Below, piece after piece: positions 35,101 to 46,704 of a stretch of DNA of 64,000 nucleotides. The stretch comes from Aquila chrysaetos chrysaetos (taxonomy: Eukaryota; Chordata; Aves; Accipitriformes; Accipitridae), in the NCBI RefSeq assembly GCF_900496995.4, contig NW_024470326.1, forward strand, positions 434,001 to 498,000, read 5' to 3'. A model generated the notes under the pieces. It saw nothing but the letters and a program-made list of their open reading frames with translations. It ran no database searches and was not told where the DNA came from. The translations under genes and the position numbers were made by a program. How positions within the stretch are numbered: position 1 is the stretch's first letter; the number at the start of each line of letters is the position of its first letter.

Positions 35101-35753
35101 GTTCATTTCTTTCTCCTTTATACTCACTGAATCACAGACATGTTGAGATTGGAAGGGACCAGTTCAACCCCCTCAGCTGTGGAGGGTCAGCTAGAGTATG
35201 TTGCTCAGCACCTTATCTAGGTGGGTATGGAGCACCCCCATAGATGCGGATTGCACAACCTCTCCGGGAAGCCTGTTCCAGTGTTTAACCACCCTCAGTC
35301 AAACACAGTTTTCTGGGGTTCAGATGGAATTTTATACACTTTAATGAGATGCCCCTCAGCCTTTTCTTCTCCAGGCTGAACAGTCCCCACATCTCTCAGC
35401 CTTTGCTCCTAGGAAAGATGCTCCAGTCCCTTAAACCAGCTTTGTGGCCCTTTGCTGCACTTGCTTGAGTAGGTCAACAAGTATGATGCACTGGGCAGCG
35501 CAGCACTTGACACAGCACTCCAGCTGTGGCCTCAGCAGTGCTGAGTAGAGGGGAAGGAACACCTTCCTCATCTGCCAGCAATGCTTCTCCTCATGCAGCC
35601 CAGGAGGCCTGTTGGCCTTTGCCATGAGGGGGCATTGCTCGTTCATGCTCAGCTGCTTGTCCTCTGGGACCTCAAGGTCCTTCTCTGTGGAGCTGCTCTG
35701 TAGCTGGTCGACCCCCAGCATGACATCCACACTGGGTTGTATCACAGGCTGTC
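35101..35753 (-). mobile_element. CR1 LINE 3' end
   Basis: Reverse complement of the CR1 3' UTR and ORF2 end: tgaatcacagacatgttgag (35128), ggaagggacc, cctctccgggaagcctgttc (35260), ccttttcttctccaggctga (35360), then gcagcccaggaggcctgttg (35597). One of the better preserved CR1 copies here, directly abutting the minisatellite. Confidence 0.88.
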
Positions 35754-36209
35754 CTGAAAAGCAAGGGTGGTTTCCAGGTGCCAATGACTGAAATGGGGGA
35801 GCAGAGCCATCACATGTGAAGTGATCTAAAGGCTATGCCAGTTCAAAACTGTTATCTTCTGCTGCTGTCTCAGAGGCCTTAAATCTTCAGCAGGAACCCG
35901 GCAGCTCTGAGATCCCTCCATCTCCCTCTCTTGTAGCAATTAAGCTGATAGGACCCCAGTCACAGGCTTGCTTTCAATTCTGTTTGCAGCCTAAAGCACC
36001 CCATTGGTCTGCAGATATGCCAGGAAACTTGCATAAGGAACCCACTCCTGTGGAGAAGAAGGTGGATGTTCCCAGGAATCTCAGGAGGCGTGGCATACCC
36101 ATAGCTGTGCTCAGGGACCTGGTCAAATGCCTCATCTCCATTGCTGTAATGGTGGCCTAGATGCCTAGTTCATGTGTCAACTCTCTCTGTGGCTGCTGAC
36201 ATTTACTGA
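35754..36209. other. Intergenic, no gene recognised
   Basis: No domain, RNA gene or clear repeat is recognised between two CR1 fragments. Confidence 0.4.
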
Positions 36210-36310
36210 GCAACCTGGTCTGACCTCAGAGCTGGCCCTGCTTGGAGCTGGGCCTTGGACTATAGACCACCTGAGCTCCCTTCCACCCTGAATTGTCCGA
36301 TGAACGTATG
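36210..36310 (+). mobile_element. CR1 3' tail fragment
   Basis: The stretch ggccttggactatagaccac ... cccttccaccctgaattgtc resembles the last bases of CR1 in sense orientation (usually '...gaggtcccttccaacctgaa...'). Confidence 0.5.
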
Positions 36311-36545
36311 ATGTAGAGACCCTCGCCTCCAACTCGATCTCTTCTTGTACAGCGTGTGCCAAGGCACAGGCTCCTGGAAGGGCTGGTTGGGGAGTGTCTA
36401 GTCCAGCCTCCAGGCTGGCTGTGACTTTGAGGAGCAAAGAAGAGCTCCAAAGTTGGAAATCACAACACCACTCCTCCTAGTCCATTTTATTTTTCCTAAG
36501 GCTCAGCCTAAAGCTCCCAAGAGGCAAGTTGTGGCTGTTGCCTCT

Positions 36546-36815
36546 GTCATATCATTGGCCACTGCAGAAGAGAGCTTGGCTCCACCATCTCTCCAGGTAG
36601 CTGTAGGCTCTTCTTAGGTGGCCCCAGGCCTCCTTCAGCAGGCTGGAGAGGCCCAGTTCCCTCAGACTCTCCTCGCAGCTAGTGCCTTAAGGCCCTCACT
36701 CCACCTTGGCAGACCTCCTCCGGACCTTCTCCAGTTTCTCCACTCTCCTTTTGAAATGGGAGGCCCACTGGCTCATATGGCATCATCCTGCTGCCCAGGC
36801 CCTTCTCCTCAGAGC
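36546..36815 (-). mobile_element. CR1-like fragment
   Basis: aggcccagttccctcagact, ctcctcgc, ctccggaccttctccagttt and similar phrases match reverse-complement CR1 3' sequence. Diverged, with approximate edges. Confidence 0.55.
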
Positions 36816-36879
36816 ACTCCTTAGCCGGCCAGTTCTCTACCCATGCTGCTGCATGGAGTTGTTGGGCAGCTTGTGGGTT

Positions 36880-37350
36880 GGGATAAAAAACAGATAATAG
36901 GTGAATGAAAAAAGATTAAAACAAAATATAAACCCAACCCAACAGGCAATGCAAAGGCAATCACTTTACCACCCTCCCACAAGCAGTGACACCCAGCCAG
37001 TCTCCCTTCAACAGACACCTTGAACGACAGGAAACTCCACCGCCTTCTTCCTCTGCCCGAGCTTTTATTGCTGAGCATGACGTCATATGGTATGGAATAT
37101 CCCTTTGGTCAGATGGGGTCAGCTGGCCTGGCTGTGTCCCATTGCCCCCCAACTTCTCACCCACCCCCAGCCTACTCGCTGGAGGGAGCAGAGGGAGAAA
37201 CAGAGAAGGCCTTGACGCTGTGCAAACACTCTTCAGCAACAGCTAAAACGCTGGTGTGTTATCAACACTGTTCTAGGCACCAATGCAAAACAGAACACCA
37301 TAGGGGCTGCTACGAAGAAAGTGAACCCCACCCCAGCCAGACCCAGGACA
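36880..37350 (-). mobile_element. ERV-L-type LTR, antisense
   Basis: On the minus strand it starts tgtcctgggtctggctgg at 37350 and contains ataccatatgacgtcatgct (around 37085), matching the LTR at 55436-55878. The 3' end on the left is unclear. Confidence 0.7.
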
Positions 37351-37399
37351 CTTGAACCAGGGTCCCAAAAAGGGACACAGTAGTGTACAGGTGGCTGAC

Positions 37400-38150
37400 A
37401 AGTGATGGGCAGGGGAGACAATAATTTCCCTCACTCTTTTGGCGAGGCTCTTCTCTCTACACTCCAGGACACTGCTGGCCACCTCTGCTACCAGGTAGCC
37501 CTGGATCATGTGGATCACTGCTGGATCGTGTTTTGCCTTCTGTCCCCCAGCACCACCAGGGCTGTTTCCCTCAGAGGTGCTCTCTGGCCAGGCAGCCCCC
37601 TTCCCCAGCCACTGCAGGGTGTTAGTCTATCCCAGGCACAGGATCTGGCCTTTGTCTTTCTTGTGTCTCACAACGTTCCTGACAGGACAGTCCTTCTGCC
37701 TGTTAGGGTTGCCCTGAATGGCATCCCAAGGCACAGGAATGGTCCTCCCAAGTATAGTGCCACCAACAAACGTGGTGAGAGTTGCCTCCTCCGGGTCATG
37801 GATACAGGTGTTAAAGTGCACAGCGCCCAGGAGACTCCCCTGTGCAGCCCCACAACGCGCCAATATGTCCCACTGGCCTCCAGGTAGGGTATGGCCCCTT
37901 CACCACTGCTCTCAGCCTCATCATCCAAATGGTGTTTTGCCCATCTCTTTGTCTATCCATCCAGACCGTACTATCCTAACTTGAGCAGAAGAATATTGAG
38001 GGAGATTGTGCCAAAAGTCTTGCTGAAGTGGAGGTAAACAACATCCACCATGTTCCCCTCATGCACAAATGCACTTCCTTCGTCATGACGGCAATCAGGT
38101 TGGCAAGGCCTGATTTACCCTTGGGAAGTGTGAAATGTGTTCATCTGATT
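37400..38150 (-). mobile_element. CR1 LINE fragment
   Basis: Reverse complement of CR1 ORF2 end/3' UTR: tgccaccaacaaacgtggtg (37760), gtcatggatacaggtg, gtcttgctgaagtggaggta (38015) and ggcaatcaggttggcaaggc (38092) are recognisable. Non-coding. Confidence 0.7.
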
Positions 38151-38464
38151 CGTGTCAATATAAACAATGCTAGGGCCGCATAATAAAATGTGACCCTCAC
38201 TTTAACCATTTTGTTGGTCCTATATAACCACAGGCCAGGAGGAAACAGATGATATGTATATCGTTCTTTTTGCCAGCCAAAACCGGTTTTGTTGTTAAAT
38301 GCGCAGTGTTAAACAAGAGATCCTAGGGGAGAACTGAGGCATTTATCATAGTATTAAGCGAGGTTACGAATGGGGTGATCTTTAGTATGTATGAATAGAG
38401 GGTGTATTGAAGTGGCAAGTGTGTAAGCAATTTGTTATATGCATTTGTTGGGGGGTGGGGGGGG

Positions 38465-38841
38465 TGTCTGTTGCGAACTTGCTTGGGTTGATGGCCACAG
38501 CTGGTGTTGTGCAGGGTGTCCTGTCGCACAGGATGTCTGCTGTCATGCCCGAGCAGCGAGGAGCAGTGAGGAGATACATTGTATAGAAGACCCCTCAGCC
38601 AATGAGGAGAGTTCGAGAAGTTTCTAGGAGAACTGAAGACCCCTCAGCCAATGAGGAGAGTCTGAAAGGACACGATGTAACTAATGTTAGACTATAAAAG
38701 AAGATGGGTTGCTTTTCAGCAGCATGCATCTTGGTAGAGCAGAGACTGCTGATCCACGCAGCGCTGTTTGCTTGCCTTTATTCATTTAATAAATTGTAAA
38801 CTTGATTGGAATCCTGTTTGAGACTAAATTCATTTATCACA
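38465..38841 (+). repeat. Probable solo LTR
   Basis: TG...CA stretch from tgtctgttgcgaact to aattcatttatcaca. TATA-like gactataaaagaagatggg near 38690 and ttaataaattg near 38787 are correctly spaced for an LTR. The 26-bp text 'gaagacccctcagccaatga' plus ggagag occurs twice (38587 and 38636), each copy holding a CCAAT box. No convincing target duplication was found. Confidence 0.6.
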
Positions 38842-40559
38842 AGGAGACGGCGCAACTTGGGTTTGTCTTCACTCTCAAGAGACCCCTACCAATTCCATGA
38901 CCCTTTACAGAGGACATTCCAAAGAAATATCAGTCTTTCCCTGTAATTGCGTTACCACTGTTCTGCCTGTTCTTCAGTGTATTTAGTTTCTCTAGTCTTT
39001 CATGTAGTTACACCTGTCCTGACAAAATGACCATTTGTGAAAGTCATCTTTTCAGATGCAGGCTGCCTAGGCAAAGGCCCTTTCCATTATGCTCCACTTC
39101 TCTCCTTCCCTTGCTCTTTGTTCATTCAGATACCTCTCCCCTATGCAGCTGCTTTGAGCTTCAGGGAGCTAAAAGCTTGCCTGTCTTCCAGTAGTCTAAT
39201 AGTCTCTTTAGCCAATTCTTTAATTGTGTTTGTATCTAACTTTTTCGTATTCATCAGAAACATTTCTCGTAAGATTATCCTTGTAGACAGGCAGCCTCAT
39301 TAGGGGCAGCTGGACTTTGCATATGGTTGAGGAGGTGTGACGTGTTTATGAAACTTAATTATGATTTTCTTTCTTGCTTTGCTTGCAAACAGGAAAAATT
39401 CTTCTGGGCCTGTGTGCAGCCAGCTCTCTAAGGAGAGGCAGGGGGGAGATGATGCAATGGAGCTGTAACATCCAACTGTAGAGATCAGTGGAGGAAGAAC
39501 TGAGGCAAGGAACAGAGATGTAAGCCCCAGGTGGCCAAGGTCCAGAAGTGGTGAGGTTTGAGAGGTGAGGAGCAGGTTGTCCATACAGTGTCGAGCTCAA
39601 GGCACTGCTCTTCCTAGCTGTCCAGACCTCCTGAGGAGACCTCTGGATCATTATCACTTGGAGAATGCTTCTATCAACCTCTTCTCTAAATTGAAGAGTA
39701 AGAAAAACTATTCTTTAAAAAGGAAAAAAACCCCATGCATATAGGTGCATTTTGAAAATCTTCCTCCTTAACTACACTATGAAATTTTTCTAATTAGCTG
39801 TACAAGTCTTGAAGACTTGGAGAAAAATTGCAGGAAGAAACAAGGCTCGTTAGAGGCTTTCTGTATTTTAATGAGGCCCCATGGTGTGTTTGAGGCTGAG
39901 TCCATGGACCTCAGCTACTGAGAGCAGACTGAAAGAAACTTCTCAAGAAGTCCAAAGTCAGAAGCAAAGTACCTTGAAGCATTAATGGGCCCCACTGAGG
40001 GCCATTACTGACAAAGCCTCCCCAGGGACTCGTTAGAGCAGATAACTGGAGGCTGTGATTGCAGGTAGGCAAAAGCACTGTGAAGTGGCTCTAATGCTGA
40101 GAAAATATTTGGTTTGTTTTATGCAGCAGAAAGGACAAGCCCTGATCTCCAGGCCTTGGGCAGACAGATTCTGTCCCTCACAGGTGAGTCAGGGCTCTTC
40201 CTGGGGGCAGCAAGATGTGAGGGTGAGCAATGCCAAGAGTAGGAAAACTGTGCAACACCTCTTGGCCACCCCAAGCAGGGGGTGAGGAAGAAACTAAGTC
40301 CAGAGCCTCAAAACAAGTTTTACCTGGTAGGGCCTCAGTGGCTAGAAGCTACTGTCCAATCCAGGATGACAAATCCTTGGACCTGTTTGGCCTTTCAGCC
40401 TTGCCAGAGCACTTGGCCATCTCTACTGCGGCTGTCATAACCTGTCCCATGCTTTACCTCCTTCCTTCAGGCTGTTGATGTCCATCCTTGCTTTCCCAGC
40501 TAGCTCTCACCCCAGCATTTTCTGTTCCTTCATGAGGTCTCCCCAGCCTGGCTGGATTT
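38842..40559. other. Intergenic, no gene recognised
   Basis: AT-richer sequence with no open frame of recognisable family, no RNA gene and no repeat that could be named. Confidence 0.4.
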
Positions 40560-41040
40560 TCCTTGAAACACAACGCCATGGGCTGATCCGGGGCTCTCTC
40601 TGGTGAACCTCTTGCACCACAAGGCTACCCTTTGAGTGACATTTCTTTCTCAACACATCCAGTCTGAACCTTTCAAGCTGCACTTTGCGCAGGTTTCCTT
40701 CTTCTTCCCACTACCAGAAAAGCTCCACCATCTCTGAAGCCACCCTTCACGCCAGGTGCGCTCTACTACTATCGCGCCCCTGAGCCTCTCACTTCACCAG
40801 GCATAAGAAGCCCAAGTCCCTCAGCCTCTCCAAAAGGCCCATCCTGGCAGATGTCCTCTGGGACCGCTCCAGTTCTTCCCACTCCTCCAGACCGGGGAAC
40901 CCCACACCCAGGACACACTAGTCCAGATGTGGCCACACCCAGTGCGAGGCCAGAGGGGATGAGAACAGCCTTTCCTGGGTGGCCACAACCTCTCCGAATA
41001 CAGGCCTGTATGCAGTTGGCCTATTCACTGTTTGTAGCGT
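40560..41040 (-). mobile_element. CR1-like fragment, old
   Basis: Text such as aagtccctcagcctctcc, ctggcagatgtcctctggga and cactccttccag-like stretches resembles reverse-complement CR1. Strongly diverged. Confidence 0.45.
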
Positions 41041-41139
41041 TTGCTCTCTCAATGGCATTTTAAATTATACTGCACCGAGGCTTGCGTGCCTTTCTTACTG
41101 GGGACGTAACAAACCAGAACTCCAGGTACAGAACACCAA

Positions 41140-41885
41140 CACCAAGTCACGTGCCTGCTGCTGGCTATCAGATTCTCAGGCAGAAGTGATGTCATAGTCG
41201 ACATGACAGCCATGTGTCTGCTGATGGCCAATGACCCCACGACCACTGGAGATTCCAGTGACCTCACACTTGCCTTCATGGGGCATGTGCCTCCTACTGG
41301 CCTATGAGCTTCTCAGACATAATTGGTGTCAGAGTGATAGCCCAACCCATCAGCCTTCTTGTGGCATGTCAGCTGACCAGCCAGAAGTAACCTCACCATG
41401 ATCTTCCAAGCCACATGCCTGCTGCTTGTCCTGTCACGTACTCAGGCAGAAGAGGTGTGAGAACCCATATCCGAGCCCTTGTCCTGGACAAGGCCTACCA
41501 GGTACTTGGGGAAAGGGATTCTCACAATCAAGATGCTTTTGCTGGGCCTGGCAGACGACAGTGGCAGATGTGAGCTAGAAGCACATATGCCAGCCATGAG
41601 TCAAGGGCTGACCTATCAGCTCCTTCAGAAGAAGTGACCTCACAGTCCCTTTCCCAGCCATCGTCCTGCTGCTGGCCTATCAACTCCAAGGACAGAAGGG
41701 ACCTCCCAGCCACCTTCCCAGCCTTGTGCCTCCTGCTGTCCCATGAGATCCTGAGGCACAGCTGACCTCACCCATAGCATTCCCACCCATCTCTCCTTGT
41801 GGCCTACGAGCTCATCAGGTACAGGTCACCTCACATTCCTGTCGCAATGCCATGTGACCTTTCTGGGACCCTCACGATCCCTGCC
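41140..41885. repeat. Degenerate ~70-bp tandem array
   Basis: About ten imperfect units, each beginning near 'gtgcctgctgctggcctatc' and carrying 'cagaagtgacctcaca' about 30 bases later (starts near 41153, 41213, 41285, 41356, 41415, 41586, 41660, 41725, 41793). A further trace lies near 42600. Not an open frame and not a known element to me. Confidence 0.65.
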
Positions 41886-41904
41886 CCAGGTCCCAGGGGG
41901 GCCA

Positions 41905-42400
41905 ACAGCTTACGTAAGGTTGAGGAGAGGTGACCAAGCTGAGGGCAGTAGAGCGTGGGAAAGAGAGCTTCAGGGATTCGGTGTTGAGGTTGGAGCTTAG
42001 GGATTAGAGCTCACCTTTCAGGGTTGGGGATTAGGCAAAGGCTTAGGGAGAGAGTTTGGTTCTCCTGCTGAGGTTCCCTGGCTAGTGTTTAAGGTGTGGG
42101 CTAGCATGGTGGGTCAGGGTTTTGTTTAGGGCTGGGGTGAGGGCTAGGATTAAGGGCCAACATGTTAATACTAGGGGTAGAGGCTAGGGGGACTAGGGTG
42201 AGCAACCGGGTAAGTGTAAGGGTAAGGGGTTATGGGCTTTGGGATTTGGCTTAGATGTAAGCTTTGAGGTTAGGGATAGCCTAAGCTCAGTTAGGTTAGT
42301 AAACGTGGATTACTGTCAGGGGGAGGAGGAAGTATTTAGGGGTAGCGTTAGGGCTTAAGCTTACTAGTTAGAGATAGTGTAAGGGCTTAACAGGAATGTT
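41905..42400 (+). repeat. Degenerate telomere-like (TTAGGG-related) tract
   Basis: G- and T-rich sequence with recurrent variants of TTAGGG: gcttagggattag, gggttggggattaggc, gtttagggctggggtgaggg, gaggttagggatagc, gcgttagggcttaagc. Unit order is eroded, so it is interstitial or subtelomeric-type rather than a live telomere. Confidence 0.6.
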
Positions 42401-42959
42401 TTCAGAGCAACGTCCCCTTAACCCATTTTACCTCTTCAAATCTTTTGTGTCTGTTGGTCAAGGCCCTCTTCCCTCCCCCAGAATCCCCCATTTCTTTCTT
42501 TGCCCAGGCTCCTCCTGACCTCCCCCAAATGTGTCACCTTGTTGAGGGTGGCTTCCTGATGACCTTCATGACCTCAGAGTATCTCTCTCCCTGCTGACCA
42601 GTGAGAAGTGACCTCACAGCCACCATCCAAGGGGACATACAGTCTGCTGTGCTTGAGAGGCCTCTTCACAGCCTACCCAGCAGCACTGGAGGAAGGTGAT
42701 GCCCTGCACCACCCCAGAGGTTCCCTGCCTGCAAACCTCGTAGATCCGAAGGATTCCTGCATCACTTTTCCCACATGGGTGCTTCAGGTACCACAGGGCA
42801 GCTTGGATGCCATGGCCACCTCTGTGGCGGACAACTGAATCAGACCAGAATGTAAATTTTAGAAAAATGTTGGAAGCCTATGCAGAAAAGGAAATCTATG
42901 TAATAGCAGAAAAAGTCTTAATTTCCAGCCTTAATGATCTTTTATGAAATTTTGCTGAT

Positions 42960-43560
42960 CACGGAGGGATGCTGCTGGGTTCCCCAGAGGACTTTCTACC
43001 ACTGATGGAATTCGTTCCTGATCATCCAGCCAACTTCCCATGCACTGCATCGTCCACGTCTTCAGTCCAGATGTCAACAATCCGCTCTAAGGGAGACTAT
43101 GGGAAACCACATCCAAGGACTTGCAAAAGTCCCAGGTACACAGCATGCCCTTCTTTTCCCCTCCCACATGGGTTCAGCAATCCTTTCTTGTCCTTCAAGG
43201 GATGGAGATGGCCGCAAGAGCATTTTCCCTGTCCCCTTGCCAGGGGACTGAGGTGAAGGTGGCCAACCTGTAACACTCCCCATCTCCTTTTTGCCCTTCT
43301 TGAAGATGGGTTTGAGATTTGCCTTTTCTGAGGATCTTGGAACCATCCCTGATCTCTCTGCCCCTTCCAAGATGTTTGAGAGAGGGCCTCGTGATGACAC
43401 CAGCCAGCTCCACCAGCACCTCTCTGCTGCACATCGCACACCAAAAGCCGTCTTCATATCCCACACTTGCAGGGGAGTGCCCAGGACAAGCGCACGTGCC
43501 AGTCCGGGGTCCTCTGGGCTGGTTCAAAAGAGAACCAGAAGCGATCTCCTCCTGCAGGCC
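42960..43560 (-). mobile_element. CR1 LINE fragment
   Basis: Reverse complement of CR1 ORF2 3' part: tttttgcccttcttgaagat (43287), gccttttctgaggatcttgg, aaccatccctgatctct, gatgtttgagagagggcctc. Frames on both strands are shadows of the former ORF2. Confidence 0.65.
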
Positions 43561-43639
43561 CACAACTCCCATGGGCTCTCCGTGCAGCTCACAAGCTTCC
43601 CTGAGCATTTTCTCAGTGTCCCCCTGCCCCAACCTTTCT

Positions 43640-44250
43640 AGGTCCACAGGCTGTAGATGAGAGGATTGAACAGGGATGTGGGGATGGTGTAGATAAGGGG
43701 CTCCTGTCAGCCTATCTCAGCAGGGCTTCTTCTGGGCATCACACACCCAAGGATGAGGGTGTCGTAGAAAAGAGTGGCACCATGTGAGGCGGGAGGAGGC
43801 AGGTGGAGAAGTCTTTCTGCCTGCCCGACCCGATGGAGACGTCCTCAGGGTGGCAGCTCTGATGCACACAGGATGACCATGTGAACAGGAAGGGGGAGGA
43901 TGGGATCTAAAAAGCAGGTCATGACAGCAAAGAGCATGAGTGTCACAGTGCCAGTGTGTGAAAGCTCCAGCAATGGGGTGAAATCACAGAAGAAGTGGTC
44001 CCACTCCAACTGGTGGCCACAGAACGGTATCTGGGACATGACGAAATGATACTGTAGCTGACAGAAATGCCCCTAGCGAAGGAGACAGACCTGGCATGTT
44101 CCTGAGTCTTGTAGAGAGCAGGGGGGTGGCACACCAGCCCAGTACTGATCGGTAGGATGTAGTCACCAGCAGTAAACACTCTGCACATGCAAAAGGACAT
44201 GAGGTCCTTACAGCTCCAGTGCCTCATTGGCCTCCTCACCCACCTTCCAC
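43640..44250 (-). pseudogene. Decayed olfactory receptor remnant
   Basis: The minus-strand frame at 44039-43845 reads SQIPFCGHQLEWDHFFCDFT then PLLELSHTGTVTLMLFAVMT, the extracellular loop 2 to TM5 region of a class II receptor (usual text LPFCGPN..DHFFCDF). Further down, in broken frames, KAFSTC-like text (43810) and NP-less TM7 traces occur. It belongs to a different OR family from the OR14-like loci. Many frameshifts, no usable start. Confidence 0.65.
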
Positions 44251-44959
44251 AGTAGCCTGCTCATGAACCTGGAGACTTCCTGGGGTTGCTGACAAAAGAC
44301 CTTTTCTGTTTCCTCCTCTCCCTGAGCAAGCAGTTTGTAACTGCAAACACCAGGTCACTCCTGCTGACTCCTGCTCTGACTCCTAAATGACAAAAGCTGT
44401 CCAACCTGTTGTCTGTCACAATAGAGGACCCTCCACAAATCCAAGCTTCCCCTTCATACAGGGGCATAGTCCTCGTCCTCCCTGCTGCTCCCTGGGCAGA
44501 GCCTGTAGCCCTCCATTGCAGCACCACAGCTCAGCAAGCTGTCCCACCACGTCTCATTTCATCGAAAACCATCACAGTTCTGTGACAAGCCATGGGTCTC
44601 CAGCTCCTCCTGGCAGTGCACATTAGGGCCACGGCATCTCAGCTGTGGCAGCGTAGTGGACCAGCAGACTTCTCATAGGGAAACCTGAACACTGGTCCTG
44701 ACCAGAAAAAATTTGAACATCGAGTTCTTAGGGCTGCGCTGCACCCTGCTACGCGATCCAGCACGGCCATCAAACCTGTGTAATGCTGCACAGATCCCTG
44801 GGCCAAAGGACAACCTCAGCAGCATATTATTACACAAGAGCCTGCAGGCAGGTCCCACTCTGTACTGGACATCATGCCTCCTGCGTGGCCTTGCCTGTAT
44901 CCTAACCGTGCAGCAAAAACATTCTCATAAAAACATCATTTCTGTTTGACTGTTGAGAC

Positions 44960-45700
44960 GATGGGTAGAGTTGTTCCTTGTAAGAAAATCCTACAGTACC
45001 TTGAATGACCAAAAGAGGAGACTGTCTTCTATGGATGCTGTCTGCATGGTTTGCTGCATTCAGGTAGAAGGCCCATTCAATGCTACACCACCTGGGGTTC
45101 CCACCATCTAAAGGGGCCTTAGATGATCTGCATGATTCTCTCCTTATAGTGTTAACGATGATGAACATATTTTCAAATGCAGCTCACCGTGTCCGAGTTC
45201 CTTTCTTTCCTGGGGTCATACCAGACCAGCACCTCCTCGAGGAAAAAATCACTCTCTCAGCACCCTTGGATGCAGCCCCTATGGTTCCCATGGACTGGTA
45301 AGGGTGTAGTTTGGCTTGAGTAACCCCGCGCTTGATCCCCATCCACTGCTGGTTGTTCTCCTCCAGAGTCCTGCCTCACAGCTCAAAGGCCTGGGTGACC
45401 TTGCTGGTATTAACCGAGGCTGATGACGTAGAGTACCTCAGATCTATCTAGAGCTACTCTTCCTCATTTCAGCAGTGGTCCTACCTTATCTCTTTTGCTT
45501 CTGTAACAGTTCCTGAAGTACCAAAAGTTCATCTTGGTGCCCTTGAAACCCTTTTTGAGCTTCCACCGAGTTTTGACATGGACCATTGCTGTGCTTGGAG
45601 GATGATGTCCTTGAAGACAAGATGTATCCAGGCACACTCTGAAAATTCTTGGTCTTTTCATTGACTGGATCATCAAGGGAGTGAGTAAAAACCCCTGTGT
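44960..45700 (-). mobile_element. CR1 LINE fragment
   Basis: The same ordered phrases occur as in the 11,440-11,750 part of the earlier CR1 copy: ctggttgttctcctccag (45350), aaggcctgggtgaccttgct, agtacctcagatctatc, acagttcctgaagta (45506), ttggtgcccttgaaa. Diverged and non-coding. Confidence 0.65.
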
Positions 45701-46099
45701 GTGACATGCTTCCTGTTCAGCAATGCCTGGCAGCTCTTGGAGAAGAAGCAGACCTTGCCTCTCTGATGACTGATGCCTCTGACTGATGGCTTTAGTGTAT
45801 AGGCAAACAGGCACTAAATCGCACTCTCTGTGATGCCGTCTGGGACGTCTATGACGCACCCACCCTGAATGGGAATTGCTTTCCTGCAGCTCCTGTGAGG
45901 TCCCTGCCAGCCTTGGCATCTCGTGTAGCTCTGTGGCCCTGGATTTGGACATGAAACAGAGTACGTGCCCTGAATTCTGTTAGGCAGTGTGGGGACAAAC
46001 CTGGGACACATGCCATTACAGTCAGTGGAGGTATAGTAATTCAGCTGCTCTCCCTATGGTACATGACTGCAAGAGTTCATATGAATACCTGTATCAAGT

Positions 46100-46704
46100 G
46101 CCAAGAAGATAAGGAGTAGGAAAATGAGGAGATTGAAGTAGACGGACGCCTGTAATCTTGAGAGCAGACAACAGACGACACTGTATTGCTTAAAACACAC
46201 ACATACTTACAGTCACATATTCTGCAAAGTCACTGTACACGTGCACAAGCATAACATATGATTGGTTATATCAACACTGTACACGCGCATAAACATAAGA
46301 TATAATTGGTTATACTAACTCTTTACACGCGCAAAAACATAGGACATATTGGTTATACCAACTAAAACATGCGAAACTTGTCTCAGTCTAATTGGTCTAG
46401 ATACTAAACTGCCGAATTGAGATTCTTTGTGCCAAGTTCCCTTTATTGTGGAATGTGCACCTGTGTTCTTCTAATTGGCATCTTTCTATTTTTGTCTTAT
46501 TGTTTATTTCTGTCCAAGGTCTTCTAAGGCGTCTGGAATGCTCTTGCGACTGTTGTTAGCTAAATATGTGTCCACATGAAAAGGTTCTTTTGGCCTTTAT
46601 TTGGGCATAAGCTGCCATGTCACTTGGCCAAAGGAATTTCCCACCAGGCTCATACATGATTCCCAAGATGTTGCCCTGTCTCTATGAACTTCTCTGTTAC
46701 AGTT
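46100..46704 (-). repeat. Probable ERV LTR with triplicated enhancer motif
   Basis: On the minus strand it starts tgtaacagagaagttcatag (46704). Between 46234 and 46370 a unit of about 46 bp with 'acacgcgcataaacata' and 'attggttatac' repeats three times. Each unit holds an inverted CCAAT box. The downstream limit (left side) is uncertain. Confidence 0.5.
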
